64,000 bases of DNA from Lithospermum erythrorhizon (lineage: Eukaryota > Streptophyta > Magnoliopsida > Boraginales > Boraginaceae): positions 124,001 to 188,000 of the forward strand of contig JADFUC010000954.1 in assembly GCA_019722365.1 (NCBI GenBank), written 5' to 3'. Positions 35,726 through 50,100 of the stretch are shown in pieces. Position 1 is the stretch's first letter, and every line of letters starts with the position of its first letter. The position numbers were made by a program, and so were the translations under genes. Below the pieces are notes generated by a model. It did not search any database and was not told the origin of the DNA. It saw only the letters and a program-made list of their open reading frames with translations.

Positions 35726-37442
35726 CCTCAACACTAACAAAGAATAAGCATCTAAACCCAAATAAAGATAGGAGTGAAAAAGAACAAAAGCCAGCTTATC
35801 TTTCCTTTATAGAGAAAACACATAGCAACATTTAAAAAAATAGTGGAAAGTTTTGTCTAACGTGGAAAGAGCGGTAGAATTGGTGGAAATAATCCCATAC
35901 TAAACTCAGAAATCGCATAAAAGAAAATTCCTAGGAAAATCTTTTTCGGGAAGAAAAGAGAAGACAAAAACCCTATAAAGTCCCCCGATTCAGTGTTAAA
36001 ATGACATCAAATAATCTACAATTATACAACCGATTTTGAAGGAAATTAGATGGGGGTTCAATTAGATGAAAATGTATAAGAACAATTTAAAAGGAATGAA
36101 ATTTAGAAACATTCCAACTAAATGTCGGTGAGTTCAAAACCTCAAGGCCTAGCACGCTTATACCCATCACCACGGGCTTGAACTGACAAGATCTATGAAA
36201 CATGGTCACACCTCACTGCAAAGTCCTGGTCCTCGTCAAGTGTACGTAGGAGAGCGCGACTACACTACATCTCCGCTTTTTAAGAAAATAAAATTTATCA
36301 TAAATTATTTGTTAGTATTTAGACTCTAAATCACACTCCAAGTCCAAGCAATTAATGACACCCAATGCACTAAGCAAAAATAAAATGCATAAAGAATACA
36401 AGTTCACCATTCAATGTGAGAGGCTAATCCCAAAGTTGTCGCTACAACTAATTAATCAACGTAGTAGAAGATCACATGTGCCCCTACCACTACCTAAATT
36501 TTATTATATATCAAAATCTCAACTAAAAAAAAAAAGATAGAACAAATATAAACTCTCTAGGTTTAGAATATTAAATTCTAATATTCTTCCATGAACACAT
36601 TTATTCTATGTATTTGTGTGATAATAAACTCATGGTATCATCTCTCTATTTATGTACATCTAACCTAACGAAGCCTGCATCGTGACTTAAAACCATCAAA
36701 CCGCCCGTAATTGCACAATATAAATGCACGCTAGACTTCGTGCATCTCCCGATCAAGTCCCGATCCGCTGTCAAGTTTGGGACTTGGCAAGCCACTATGT
36801 CCCGATCACAAAGTACAGTCCGACTTGGCTCAAACGTAATTAATAAGGAGGTTTGGCCTACAAATTTCTAGAATTTACATTTTTACTTTAAGTTTTTATT
36901 ATCTCTTTATATAAAAGGTCTCATTTTTTATTTTCTCATCTAGTCCCGAAAATGTTAGAACCATCCACGCTCGTGGGATAAGAGGTTAACAGATTTTGTC
37001 ACGATGCAAAAGATTATTAATGCATTAATGCTTATGAAGTCAACTTACTTAGATATATAATAGAAAAACAAAAAAATGATGCATTAATACACGATCAACT
37101 CCATTTATTTATTATGAAATACATAATAGATATGTATAGTTGTTGTATGTACTTCATTTGAGCGAATCTGCAAATATGTTTTTGTTATCGTCAAGGTAAG
37201 AATTTCATATATAATTTGACTCCTTATCCACCTGTGCAATTGTTAATCTTTTAAATATTGTGGCATGTTGTATGTAATCGACAATTTAAACAGTAGAGGT
37301 AATCAAAATATCTTCATTCTTTTCTTGCGTTTTCTTCACATATCTTATTATTAATGAAAGGAATCAAAGGATTCATGCATTTGTTATGAATTTAAAGGGT
37401 GGAAGTATGCTCACCAATTATTAAAATTTTATACCAGTTATT
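35726..37442. other. Gene-free stretch
   Basis: AT-rich with no recognisable coding or transposon sequence. A short patch at 36690-36840 with repeated CCCGATC words resembles part of an LTR but has no partner that I found. Confidence 0.4.
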
Positions 37443-38695
37443 AAACTAATTTCGTATAAAAATTAATCTAATAACCAGATTTCGAGCAAGATGATAATTT
37501 AATTCGGTAAATAATCATACACTAATTCAAATACGAATTCAAATAAAAGAGAAAGAATAAATCCACACAAGAGCTAATTCTGATTCATCTCACATGTAGA
37601 CCAGAATCCACCAATACATATCCAATAGTCAAGAAGAATTGATTAGAGGGACTTAAGTTGATGAAAATTATGCATATTTCGAATAAAACTTTAAAACAAA
37701 TAGCATGTATCAATTTAATTGTCATAATCATCGATCTAAAACATTTATCAGAATATATTTAATAAACGAAGATTTCATAAAGGCAGTTTAAAAATCACCA
37801 ACAAGTTTATTTACGAAGCCTCCTCAATCTCTAGCAACTAGCACCACAATATGGTGAACGTTTCATTGATCCACACCGTGAGTAGCAATCATATACTTGA
37901 GTTCATTAGAACGCCGATATCGGATGATAACTGTGCGAAACTTTCAAGCTTCACAATTGATTTCCACGGCTAAAACAACAAGTGGGGCATGAATTTTCAC
38001 TTTTGATGATAGGTTTTGATTATGTTTTTAACCTAAATACATCCCCCTCTATTTATAGGCTCTTATTATTTAACCTGTGCTTCCAACCGGATATTAATGG
38101 TGAGCCACTGCTTAATTTAAACTAACTTGGCAAGAAAATTACTACTTAAGCAAATTATTAACAAATTAATCCACTATTTAAATAATTAAGTCGACAACTT
38201 AATTATTTTGTTATCCAATTAATAGTTTACACTTGTAAATAGAATTATCCGGGATTGAGAATTTTATTGATTACAATCAATTTCTCAATTTACCAAATAT
38301 AGTTTAATTTCATACATGAAATATAATTCAACAACATCACCGAGACAGGACCTTTCTGTGCCGATAATAGCAAATGTATAATAATATATAATTGACCATT
38401 ATTATTATTATAAGGATCATGCGACGCGATCTAGCAATCTTACATAATTCCTTATATTATCATTGTAGACCACTAAGAATTTACAATTACTATTCATTGA
38501 ACACTTAGTTTAGTAATCTCATTTAACTAAACTAATTAATGAATGTTGCCAACAATTGTCGCAACGCATAATTATTGAAACTAAAATTCATTGATTTCCA
38601 ACATTAAGAACCATATTCTATGATTCCCTCAATTAAATATGTTCTTATAGATTGAAACTCTAATTACAAACCTCATAAATCTCACATTAATAGTC
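37443..38695 (-). repeat. LTR of the second copia element (longer copy)
   Basis: Starts at low coordinates with AAACTAATTTCGTATAAAAA and includes GCAAGATGATAATTTAATTC and AGAGAAAGAATAAATCC. It ends near TTAAGAACCATATTCTATGA and GATTGAAACTCTAATTA. The same blocks occur in the same order at 40569-40860, where a large internal part is missing. Exact TG/CA ends were not fixed. Confidence 0.55.
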
Positions 38696-39529
38696 TTTCT
38701 GGATTCTAATATTTTACATATACTTTCATTATCATCGCCCATGTAATTCTCTCATTTATGTGCTTACAAAAATACTGTGCCCAGCAACCTAAATTGAAAG
38801 TAGAAAATCTGGGTCTAAAAGCCTCTTTAACTGCTAAATAGCTTATTCCTGAACTTCGGCCTCGAAGATAGAGACCGCAAGCCCCGATCTTCCCCGAAGT
38901 ATCACTCCTAAATTTTCCAGGTCGGGACCTACCAAGCCCGACCTTTGCCCCGATCTTCCAAAGAAACCAACAATCGGCTTCACTCTCCAACACCACCCAC
39001 TCAGCACAAATTTCAGATTCGCCTTCTCTATTAGTCTTGAATCGCAGCAAAGACGAGTTTATTATCTCGAACTCCCTAACGTTTTTTCCAACTCAAATTG
39101 TCTTCTACTAATCCAAGAACATTCATCGTCACCAACTCGCTATCGAAGACATAGCCAAAATCACGCTCGTTGGACTTTTCTCCACATTCAAATCAAGAAC
39201 ATATTCTTTCTTCACTGTCAAACCTTCTTGATCATCTTCCCCTGTGTGCCTTGGAAATCCTTCCGCCTCGACGGTCATCAACGAATCCTTCTTCTTCTTG
39301 ACATTGACCTCCCACTTGGATCAATTCATCGACATTCGATGTTTGATCGTAAAACCTTCTTCAATTAGCAATTATTAAGCGAGGTCGGTAATTTCTCTTA
39401 CAAATATATTTTCCTACGCTTTTCTAATCATGGATTTATACTCTCGCACCCCTTGTCGCAACCTTATACAGCACCGATTTTACCACACAACACGTGCTCC
39501 CTTGTCACCTTCCGTGACTCACCACCACA

Positions 39530-39680
39530 AATTCCTATTCCATAACCCTCAAGATTCAATTGCCTTACTCAAATAAGATTACCCGTCAGCTTGGGCACAT
39601 ATCTAACCTTCATAATCTTCCATATCGACCATTCTGACAACCTCAAATCAACATCACCCATACCACAAAACATCAAGGGC
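39530..39680 (-). pseudogene. Copia GAG-pre-integrase fragment
   Basis: On the minus strand GDVDLRLSEWSIWKIMKVRY continues as VPKLTGNLI and then EGYG, matching the copia block G-x-V-x-I-K-x-x-x-G-x-x-x-x-L-x-D-V-R-Y-V-P-x-L-x-x-N-L-I. Stops follow the NLI, so it is inactive. Confidence 0.65.
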
Positions 39681-39849
39681 CTTCCATCCGCAAAGCATGG
39701 TCATCCCTAAATCTCCAACAATATAATTTATCATTATACTACAATCATCGTACCGACATGACATGTAAGCGACCAGACGTCCAACTAACTCACCCGCCAT
39801 TTGAAGATCATCTCTTCAAACGCTTACCACATTGACCCCCTCTTCTCTG

Positions 39850-39893
39850 CAATGCTTCTTAATGTGACCTTTCTTGCCACAATTCCAGCATTC
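39850..39893 (-). pseudogene. Copia gag CCHC zinc knuckle
   Basis: On the minus strand CWNCGKKGHIKKHC is an intact CX2CX4HX4C knuckle, the nucleocapsid RNA-binding motif of copia Gag. It is embedded in a short open stretch that soon meets a stop. All four metal ligands are kept even though the rest of the element has decayed. Confidence 0.8.
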
Positions 39894-40568
39894 GACTATC
39901 CGTCCGAATCTTCCATCCCCCTACAAACAGAGGTTCCCCGGTCACCATATACTTTTTCCTTCAATCGAATTTTCATCAAAAATCCGAGCAACAACATCTC
40001 TGAGTTCAATGTGTCCTTCCTTAGGAACGACTCACCAAGCCCCATGTGGTTCAAAACTATTTAAGTGTGATGCCAAAATAATTAAGGTTTTTCATTCATC
40101 ATCAACAACAACCGACAATTAAGCAATTAATTAATAATGTTGTTCATATTATTCAAGTGACAAACAACAAGGCTTCAACCATCTTCATATTAAAGAGATT
40201 TTTCATAAGAGATACCTTATTGGCGAGTAGTAGGTTTCATACAACCGACATCACTTCCATCGCTCTCTACGCTGCCTTTCGCCACATTACGAGATACATT
40301 CGCAACCTTCAATCGACCGCCCTAGAACTATAGCTTGCTCCTAATTTCTCTATACTTATCTCTTCTAGTTTCTCGTGATAATAGTTCAACCAAATCATTC
40401 GTGGTACGTATAATCTTCTAATTCCATCTTCCACAAACGAAAATTAGTTCCATCAAACAACTTACACTCTCAGAATATCCCCGCCTTCATCTCCAACCAT
40501 AATCCTCCGAATTAATTTTGATTATCACAATCCACTCGATACAAATTGTTAGGGATCTACAACGCATT

Positions 40569-40860
40569 AGACTAATTTTTGGTATAAAAAATTAAACTAA
40601 TAACTAGATTTTCACCCAAGATGATAATTTACTTCCTGGATAAATAATCAATAATTTAGATATGAAAACATAAAGAGAAAGAATAAACTACACAACATTT
40701 ACTGTCTCTTTTAATACGGTAGCTATTCACCAAGCATGCACTCCAATAATAACTTCGTGAAGAATCGATTACATGACTTAAGAACCCTATTATATGATCT
40801 CTCAATTAGATGTTTTCTTTATGTATTGAAAAACTCTAATTATCATTGACTAATTAATAT
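40569..40860 (-). repeat. LTR of the second copia element (internally deleted copy)
   Basis: Begins GACTAATTTTTGGTATAAAA, with CCAAGATGATAATTTACTTC and AGAGAAAGAATAAACTAC, then jumps to TTAAGAACCCTATTATATGA and TTGAAAAACTCTAATTA. Compared with the copy at 37443 it lacks roughly 0.9-1 kb. Confidence 0.5.
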
Positions 40861-43860
40861 CCTGTAGGGGAGGTCAATGATTGTACTATATTTTGGATTT
40901 TTCTAATTTTATGAACTTTTCAAATTTATCAAATTTAAAATGAGATTACTATATTATAACGCTACCTACACAATAAATGATAATAATTAGAACAATTATT
41001 ATATTGAATAACGAATAAATGAAAACAATGTTAATATAAATATTAATAAAAGTAAAGCATAAGTGGTTAAACAACTCAACGTTTTAACGAGGTTCGATTT
41101 CCTAAGTGCTCGACCACTCCGCTTTCCAACTCGGGATTGGGAACAATCACTACTATGAAAAGGAGCAACTACAACTTCGCATAAGCAAGCAACTCTAATA
41201 CAAATGGTCACAAATTCTAGCAATCTTAAGAAACCTAAAGCCCGCTTTTAGATTTCAACACTTTTAATCTCCCGTATTAAGAACCCAAGATACTTACGTA
41301 GATTTCCCACATTTTAATTCCCCGACAACTCAAGATACAAACGGCGATTTCAATACTCTACTATCAATATAGTCGATGAACAACACACTATGAAATTATA
41401 TCAATCTAATTCGTAATAATCTGGTGCCCCTTTTGCTTTAGAAAGTTCTCAAACGGGGTTTCAAACCGCGGCAAAAAGAACGGTGAAAAGTTAGTTAAAA
41501 GTTGGTTTGAATTGGCTTTTATAAGTTCTGAAAAACGACTAATCTAACTTGGATCGGGACTTCATTAAGTCCCAATTCAAGTCCCGACTAACCCTAACGG
41601 CTAGTGAAACCTAGGCCTGACTCTAATCGCTTCGGAGTTATATCTATTTATTGTAACGTGTCGAAAACACCGGTTAGCAATTCGTTGGAACGACTTTCTA
41701 TAAATATATATCATACATTTGGGCGATATGTCAAATTTATGTGTATTTTACTTTAATTTCAAATCATGAACTTTTTATATTAGGTCTATATATAAACCGA
41801 AAAACCGGACGAATCGAATCGACTAAGGATTTAAAACCGATATCAATCGAACCGATTCAAACCGACCACTTGAATCGCTGTTTGTGTATTTAAAAAACTG
41901 GAGCAGAATCGGGTTTCTACATAAAAATAAAATAAACCGACCGAATCGACCGAAACATCCTTGTTAATAGAACCAACGAAATCCCCTAATGACACAAAGC
42001 CAAATATAAGTTTTTATCGCATTCTCGAGTATTAATTAGTAATAAATTTACTCGCAAGTCCAATGTAATCGCATGTAAAGAGTATAGTGGTATTGAACCA
42101 CATGTAGCCGATTATTTAATTCTGATTAAACTAGTACTATCCTAGAAGTTTATATTAAACAAAATTATTTAAAGCTAATTAAACTAAAGTAGTACTTAAA
42201 CAACTAAATATCATATATTTTTGGTTTGTTAGGAAAAAGATTTCATCAATATAATTTCAGAGCGGTTCGATATAATTAAAGTCCGTGGGTACCGTCATGA
42301 AATAGTTGCACTGTTAAGTCTCTAAATTAATCAAACACTATTATTCATTGGATGTTTTAATTAATTCAAAACATGAAGCACAAGATACCCATTTGAACTA
42401 CCTGTTATCAGATATTTTCATATAACAATTCTCAATCAATTATTCATTATTTTTTGTAATACATTTTCCATACCTAAGACGCGCTTAACAATAAGTCAAG
42501 TATAAAATTGCTGCACTATAACTTAAATAAAGATAAATAAATATAACGCATCCAAATTACTTCGACTACATCAATCCTCAAATAAAGCTTTGAAATTAAA
42601 ATATAAATGAAAACATAAATAAAAATAAGACGAATCCTATCTGGTGAACTATGAAGCGATAGTTTAAACTCCACACACATTATAGTAAGTCACATCTAGT
42701 CTTTATAATTGCTTATACGGCCATTTGATATCTTCTAGCCTTCGGCTGTTTGTACCCTCTGAACCAAGTAAAAAACAAATATTCATTTCTTTTTATATGT
42801 AATTATAGGTCATTTGGCCTACCCGTATTTTATTAATTATTTTGGATCCTATTTAATTAATTTATTTTCTTTAATTTGTCCTAAAATCCACATCTTTCAA
42901 TCATTCCTAAATACAAAAGATCGATAAATATCTGTATTTGTTTATTTAAAATAGTAAAAAGCTCACAACATAATAATTAATAATATCCCTAAAAATACAT
43001 GACAAAGATCCCACTAATCATTCAAGCGCCAAATATTCAAAAAATACGGTACTGTCAAGTGATTTGATGTTAGAATTCATATTGAAATTTATGTCTCCTC
43101 ATTCATCCGATAAGACGGCGAGAGTAGAAAAGCTTAAAGAACCATCAAATATCTACAAATTTTACAAGGCTTATTTACTTTTAAATTGTTATTCCTTTCA
43201 TAAATCGAATATATTATATATTAGCAATTCCAAAAATTATTATAAATCATTGAATTTATCTGTAAACGAATAAGTACTAAATTACATAACCAAATCACAA
43301 CTAGCCATATCAACAATCGATGAGATTTGAAATTCAGCACCCCATCATAAGCACACAAATCTTTCTTGTGTACAGCCTAATATCCTAGTGGGGAAAGCAA
43401 AATTTGAAATGTAACATTATTTTCCTATGTATAGGAAGAAAACATTATTTGAACATTCATTGTTTACTCATTACTCATCGATACTAATATTGTGCAATAG
43501 ACAAGTGACATATCCAGATTCTTTTGGACATTAGATGTGAACTCATGACCTTGTTCTGATCAAAAGGCAGATGCAATTAATATGAAGTGTCGAAAAATGT
43601 TTGTCTAAATGAGTAGAAGAAAAGGTAAGAAATTGTACCTACACCCTATATTGCTTAAAATTTTATCGCATCTACCAGATTATTTAATTAAGATCTCATC
43701 CTCAGACATTTTTAAATATCGCATAAATTACTCTTAAATATCCAAATGTCCATCAAAATTGACGGGCAAGCATTACACCTCTATTTATTAATTTAAGCGA
43801 CAAAATAATTATTTCTCTCCAAATGCGTGTAGAATGATCTTTTACACCATTTTACTCCAT
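40861..43860. other. Gene-free stretch
   Basis: AT-rich. At 41800-41960 there is a patch with repeated ACCGA, ACCGATT and CGAATCGA words, a composition often seen at decayed transposon ends. The ORFs present are short and unassigned. Confidence 0.4.
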
Positions 43861-46800
43861 TGATATTCAGGGTCTCATTACTTTTAACCTTTTTTATAAT
43901 ATTTTATTTTTACAACATGCTCCCCTTCCTAATTCAAAAAACGATATTGGTTGAGACTCGAAGAAATTTTGATAGGGAGCTCGATTGTGTCTCGTGGCAA
44001 TCAAGACACCTGATTCATGAGATGTTCGAGACCCAGATGTCTCAAGGAAACGCCAAGCAGAGACTACTTTTTGAGGCGGTTTTGAAGATTTGGAACCAAG
44101 AAAGACATAGTCTCATAGGTTTTTTAGCCTATAACATAGATATTTTCACAGTTTTATTCATTCACAAATTATCAGCACAGAATAATCATCCTGTAAGTTA
44201 ATATTAGGCCTATAATATTCTCAAGAATATGATTTTGTTCTCAAGAACATAGATTTTGTCTCGTAGGCTTATGATTTTCAAGAGTCATAGGTCGAGATTT
44301 AAGATATAAAGAAAACACTCAACACAGATTATAAATTTAGGTTTTCAGGGAATGATTCTCTCGCTTGATCCGGCGGCGGACCAGAAGAAGAATGCGACGC
44401 ATTCCTTCATATCAAGTGGAATCAGATTTATAGGCTATCAACTACTGAAATGTCCAGAATCTGGAAGGTTCAGCCTGGGAGCAATGGTAATAAGAAAAGT
44501 ACAAGTGACTTATACTTACTAATCTGCTCTCAAGAGGTCGAATAGAAAATCCGTACAGAGAAAACATATGAGATTCGACATGGAGTTTTATGAAAATAGA
44601 TAGAATTGCTGCGATGAAATTCCCTGCTTGGGGACAAGGCCAGGTTCTCGTGGAGGTTCTCACATGAGCCAAGCTGAAGTCACATCAAGGTCGAAAGAAA
44701 CCTAACCGAAAGAATGTAATACTTTTTATTTGGGCGAATATTCTGAACTGCAAGACCAAAGGGATTTAACCGTCTACGTCAGATTTAACATCTACGCAAG
44801 CAAAGCCGCTGCCTTAAAGTCAGAAATGGTATGATTTCCAACTCCCCGATTATTTGCTAACCGTCATGACGACTTTCATATCAAAGTGAACCCTATAAAT
44901 CATTGAGTCTGTTTAATTTACGCATTTAAATTTCTATCATTCTATCATTCAAACTGCGAGGATTTGGTACCTTAAGTCCTAACAAATACGGAGTATTCCC
45001 ATATCCCATATTTCATACTTAACTTTGTAGCGGACGAGCTTCCACACTTTTTAAACTAATTTAAATGCCTCATTGTCTCCACAATTCTTCTGCTTAAAAC
45101 AACCACAAGATGAATCACCGTCTTCGCCTCGTGAATCCTTGGTAAATCCCACCTGAAAGAGTGTTAAAAAAGACGATGCTGCGAAATAAACGAAAGTCCT
45201 AAGCATGTTGATGTACCAAACTAAAAGTAAGATGTATAATATAACGCCGTAAATCGAACGTGAAAACTTTGACAGAATTGCATCGGTACCACTAAATTTA
45301 CGAGTAATACTAAGTTAATATTCATATTTCAATACTTTCAAATAAATAGAATATCCCTTAGTTTTGTGAATCTTTATTTGATCAGCTTAAATTTTTTATA
45401 TTATTATGATTAAAAAAATAACATATCAATTTTTTAATTTATTAGAAAAAAAAATGAAAAATAATTCATGATGAATAATGATATAAAAGATGAAAATATC
45501 GCGGATGGAATATATACTCGTACTTCCTTTCCTTCTTCAGTTGGGCAATTTTTATTCATACGGAGTATAATCTTCACTTTATAGGTAGGAAATTTTCAAT
45601 TCATTTGTCAGACAAGTGCGCAGTGGCTCGTAGTTTATAAGTTACAGTATAATACGGAATTCCTTCATCCAAAAAGATTATCCCATTTCAATTTTTTGAA
45701 TCAAATTTTAAAAACTTTGACGAATTTCACAAGAAATAATATGGGCATCTGTTGATCTGTTTCAATATATATTTTTGAAATATCAACTTTATAATTTTCA
45801 CGCTTACACTGTAAATATTTTCTTTAAATCGTGATTCACGACGAAAAGCTCAAACGAAATTAATCTTTTATTTGACGAAAGATTAAATTATACCTGATTT
45901 CAAACTAAAAATAATCGACTTTTATCACATATCTGCGTAAATCTTTAATCTTTAATTACACTTTAATTATATTATTAAAAAAAATTAAAAATTAAGTTAT
46001 GAAAGTATTTTAAAGACGAATCCAATTATATAAATTTTATATTTTTAAAATAATGAATAATTAATAATTGATTGGCCAAAGTTCAATTTTTAAAAAATCA
46101 AACGTTAATTATTTGGACCTGGCGAGATATAGTTCTTAATCAGTGAAAAAAGTTCACCTGTAAGATTTTAACACCAAGCCAAACTTTGACCTCTCATGTT
46201 CCCTATGCAATCGACATAATTTAGATGTGATTGTTTGGCTGTAATTATATTGTCTGGTTTAAATTTCTGATGGTATTGCAAGTTAATGGAGAACGAGACA
46301 TCACTTAAAACTTATTTGGTGATACTGATTCGATCTTATATTCTTTTTTCAGTTTACTACAATATATGGTTAGAGCAGTGCATGAGTTAAATTATAATGA
46401 ACGGTTAGTTCGATAAAATTCGGACGAATCGTCAGACATTCGAGCTCGAACTTGATCTATTGTTAATATAATATTAACAATTACGAAGGTTTTTTTAGAA
46501 GAAATTTCAAACAAATGTGAAAACTCTTCATATTTTAATTCAACTATTTCAATATTTTGTTTCTTATTTTTATTTATTTCTAAAATTTGAATATAATATG
46601 CGCTAAGTTATTTACAATATTTAAATGTTCATATAAAATCTATGTATAATGTATATTGAAATTAATTTTTTATTTTATTCTTCTTATAAAGTAGTGATTA
46701 ATTTCAATAATATTAAATAGAGGTAATCATTACACTTCAAGAAAAAATAAAATTTTAAATTGATAAAAGTGTGAAGATAATAAAAAAATATTAATTTTAT

Positions 46801-46880
46801 TTAAAACTATAGGATATTTTAGTAAGTGATCATTCAAATATTATCAACCAATGAGAATAAGAAGATTAAAAGTACTTTAA
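43861..46880. other. Gene-free stretch with one unassigned ORF
   Basis: A 113-codon plus-strand ORF at 43860-44201 has a hydrophobic start and a charged middle (ETRRNFDRELDCVSWQSRHL) but no family I recognise. The following 44340-44700 has balanced composition and may be old coding sequence. From 45300 onward the DNA is AT-rich and featureless. Confidence 0.35.
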
Positions 46881-46882
46881 TA

Positions 46883-47125
46883 TCTCCCTCCGTATCAATA
46901 TAAGTCAGCTTAAAAGTACTTTATTAATTTAATAATTGATTTTACTATTTCTTAGGAGAGAAATATTATCAATCAATGAAAATAAGAAGATTATGAGACA
47001 AAAGGATTTAAAAAAAAATTATAACTTCAATACAAAAAGTTACATTGATAAAGTAAATAATTAAATATTTTGATACAAGAATTCAATCCTAAACGATTGT
47101 ATATATTACTATATTACAGAGGGAG
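46883..47125. mobile_element. Stowaway-like MITE of a second subfamily
   Basis: Left end CTCCCTCCGTATCAATATAA; right end ACAGAGGGAG followed by TA, reverse complement CTCCCTCTGT. About 243 bp with no coding capacity. The interior differs from the copies at 11.6, 20.0 and 30.0 kb. Confidence 0.6.
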
Positions 47126-47126
47126 T

Positions 47127-50100
47127 ACTAAGTATAAGTAATCGAAATAATTACTATATGAAATTTGAATAATGTTCCATGTCATTCGTCCTGTAAACAT
47201 ACAATTACTTATATTGATAATTATATAAAATAGTAAAATAAACCTTTTATCTAACCTCCACAAATAGTAATAATTCTCGACAACCTCATGTTCCTCTTTT
47301 GACTTTCACCTTACGAAAGATTTGAGAAGGAATATGAACTTAATATTTATTCTGATTAATGCCTTGCCATGAGTAGAATTAACTGAATATATTGATTAAT
47401 ATGGGTTCTCGAATTTTTATTTGGACAGTTCGACTAATTTAAGCCATTTTAACTGCTAAAAGGATTTTATTATTTATTATATATACACATCAATATAATA
47501 AAATTTCTTTGAAGAAACCTATTTAAGATGTTAAAATTTATCAAACGATCGGCGCCTCAATATCGCCTATTACTTAAACGGATTGGCTGACCGCCGAGAC
47601 AGCTTGACGGATTGATTTAGCTTTTGGACTCGATTGGGAGCCTATTTGTAGCCTGATTTGCAGCTTGAACCTACATGTGATCCTAAACCTGATATTTATC
47701 TGCGTCTGTGATCGCATAGCGATCCTAAACAGATAAGACTAAGGCCTCTGACCGTTATGTGATCCTAAGGTAGACAGAGGGCCTGATTAAACATCCTGTA
47801 CTGTGATAGCAGACTTAGTCTAACTCAGATTCGACTCTAGATAATGGCTCAAATGAGCCTGTAAGTCAGATAACCGCACTGATCTTAGTCTTGGGACTCG
47901 GAGCCTACTGACTCAGTTTGTTAACTGAAACTGAAAATTAAGTCCAAAACTAAACGACCACCATCAATTTAAATTACGATCGAACCTCGAATAATCGAAA
48001 ATATTTAAGTTGCTTCATAACAGCTTCAAAGAAAAAAGACTTAATTGAAGTTGTTTTGACAACTTTGCCCCTACCTAGTTCATTTACTTATATATGAACT
48101 ATATTAAATCAATAATACGTATAATAGATAATTAAATTTATTAATTAGATTATAAATATTTGTATTAAATAAATATTAAATATAAATAAATTATAAATAT
48201 TATTACATAACATTTAAAATTTATAAAAAAAAATATAGAGAAAATTCAATTAAATTGATCCCACATACATATTGAATAATAGCACAAATTCTTCAATTAA
48301 TAAGAAAATAAATCCACTGTCTTCATCTAGTCCTATATAACCTGTAGACATCACGCTTAAAAATACTTAACATGATTCTTAAATTTAACCATCTATAATT
48401 AATCCCAAGACAAACCGATTAGTTATTTGATCCTCAGAGATTAATCATATATTTGAAAAATACAAAGAATTAACAACACAATGATAAATAATTGATCCTT
48501 CCTATATTAACAATATAATACATCGAATAAAATATAAAAGAATTAAATCAAAAATAACACATCCGGAAGATTATAAATTGAATAGAGAATGGATAAAAAT
48601 TATTAACCGTGATAAATCTTATACAAGAATTGCAGCTACAGCGAGGTTATATTGATTTGAGTTAGAATCAAGAGAATCATGAGATTATTTGATTAAAAGT
48701 AAAAATAAGCTAGAATTAACTTAATTTTTGTTAAGGATTTAATAAGTATTTTAATTTATTAAGCACTTAAAATAATTCATTAATAAATGTCATTAATAAA
48801 TTAGTACCGACTAATTAAGTTTATGCTTAATGAGTTCAACAACAAACACCCCTTTAGATTAAAGCAATTAGTTTCGAGCTTCTTTTACAGCTGGACCAGA
48901 CTCAGGCCGAGTTCGTGTGCTTAGCAGCCTTTCTCCCCGATCTTCAAGTGTTATCTTATATGGATATGCTTTGTTTATCAAGCCAAGCATGATGCTTGAA
49001 GAACTTACTCCGATTTTTGGATAGAGAGACAGTGGGCTATGCAGCCTTGTATTCTGTGATATGATCAGCCATACAGTGCTGAGACTTAACTCAGAGTGAT
49101 TTGATTTATGAGATCTGAATTATCGATTCTAATCAGCTTTGATGTTAACTTTGAAATTATTGCATTTTGTAGTAATTTAACTCTTCGCTTCTTTAGGCGC
49201 CTATTTTGGGTGGGATTTAAAATGAAGAACTTTTGTATTCTTTTCTCCATTCTTCAATTTAGGCACCCTGCTTTTGGTTTATAGGTTGGAAGATTTATGT
49301 GTTTCGGTGGTTTTGCGGTTTTTTCACCGAGAAAGCAACAAATTATTCAGAGGTCATAAGAAATATACGCAGTAGCTTATTTTACGCTTAAATTCTCTCG
49401 TGAGATTTTGTTGTATTTTTTGGCTGCGAAAGAATTATAGGGGTTTATATAAAGCCTACCTCTCTGGTGGATCATCGGTCGATCCATAATCACTCCTGAT
49501 TGATCTAACTGTCAATTTCGACTCAAGATCCGAGCCGTCGAATGTTATGGAATTACTTTTGTCCCTACTCCAAATATATGAGGCTATTATTATAAGTAAA
49601 AGGAAGACTTTCATCCTTTTGTACAAACATACTTTTCATATTAACCCCTAACTCTCTGAGTCTTCGCTTTAAAAACCCGCTTCTAGAATCTTATTTTAAG
49701 CCCCGAAGTCTAACTTCCTTCTTTAGTCAAATATCGAAATATCAGAATAAAATTAGGGATTTTCGAGTCTAATTTTAATTGACATTTTAACTGAGGCTAT
49801 TTTCTCGAACCCTGCTTGAGTTAAATTTTAGGTTAATTTCAATGTATAAAACCCTTAATTTTGACTTCGACATCGTTAGCTTAATTCCCTTGGAATCCTC
49901 ATTATTTACACGTGTTCGGATTGTCATTAGAACTTAATTCAACCCTAATTATCACGTGTATCTCTTTGTGATCAATTTGAGTCTAATCGATGAACCGATT
50001 AAAATAAACCCGAATTTAATTAAAATTATTTATTTAAATTTCAATCGTCTCACAGCCTATAATGGAAAGTCATGTTTGATTTTCAAATAGCGGCTAAATC

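Larger units (their letters stand above)
37443..40860 (-). mobile_element. Second Ty1-copia retrotransposon, mostly deleted
   Basis: Two direct repeats flank an interior of about 1.9 kb that carries, on the minus strand, a gag CCHC zinc knuckle (about 39850-39893) followed by a pre-integrase region (about 39530-39680). Integrase, reverse transcriptase and RNase H were not found, so most of pol has been lost. Orientation is set by gag lying at higher coordinates than the pol piece. Confidence 0.65.

Noticed and set aside
38706..39050. 114-codon minus-strand ORF near the second copia LTR
   Set aside because: Sits in the remnant interior next to the LTR, has no pol motif and is probably chance.
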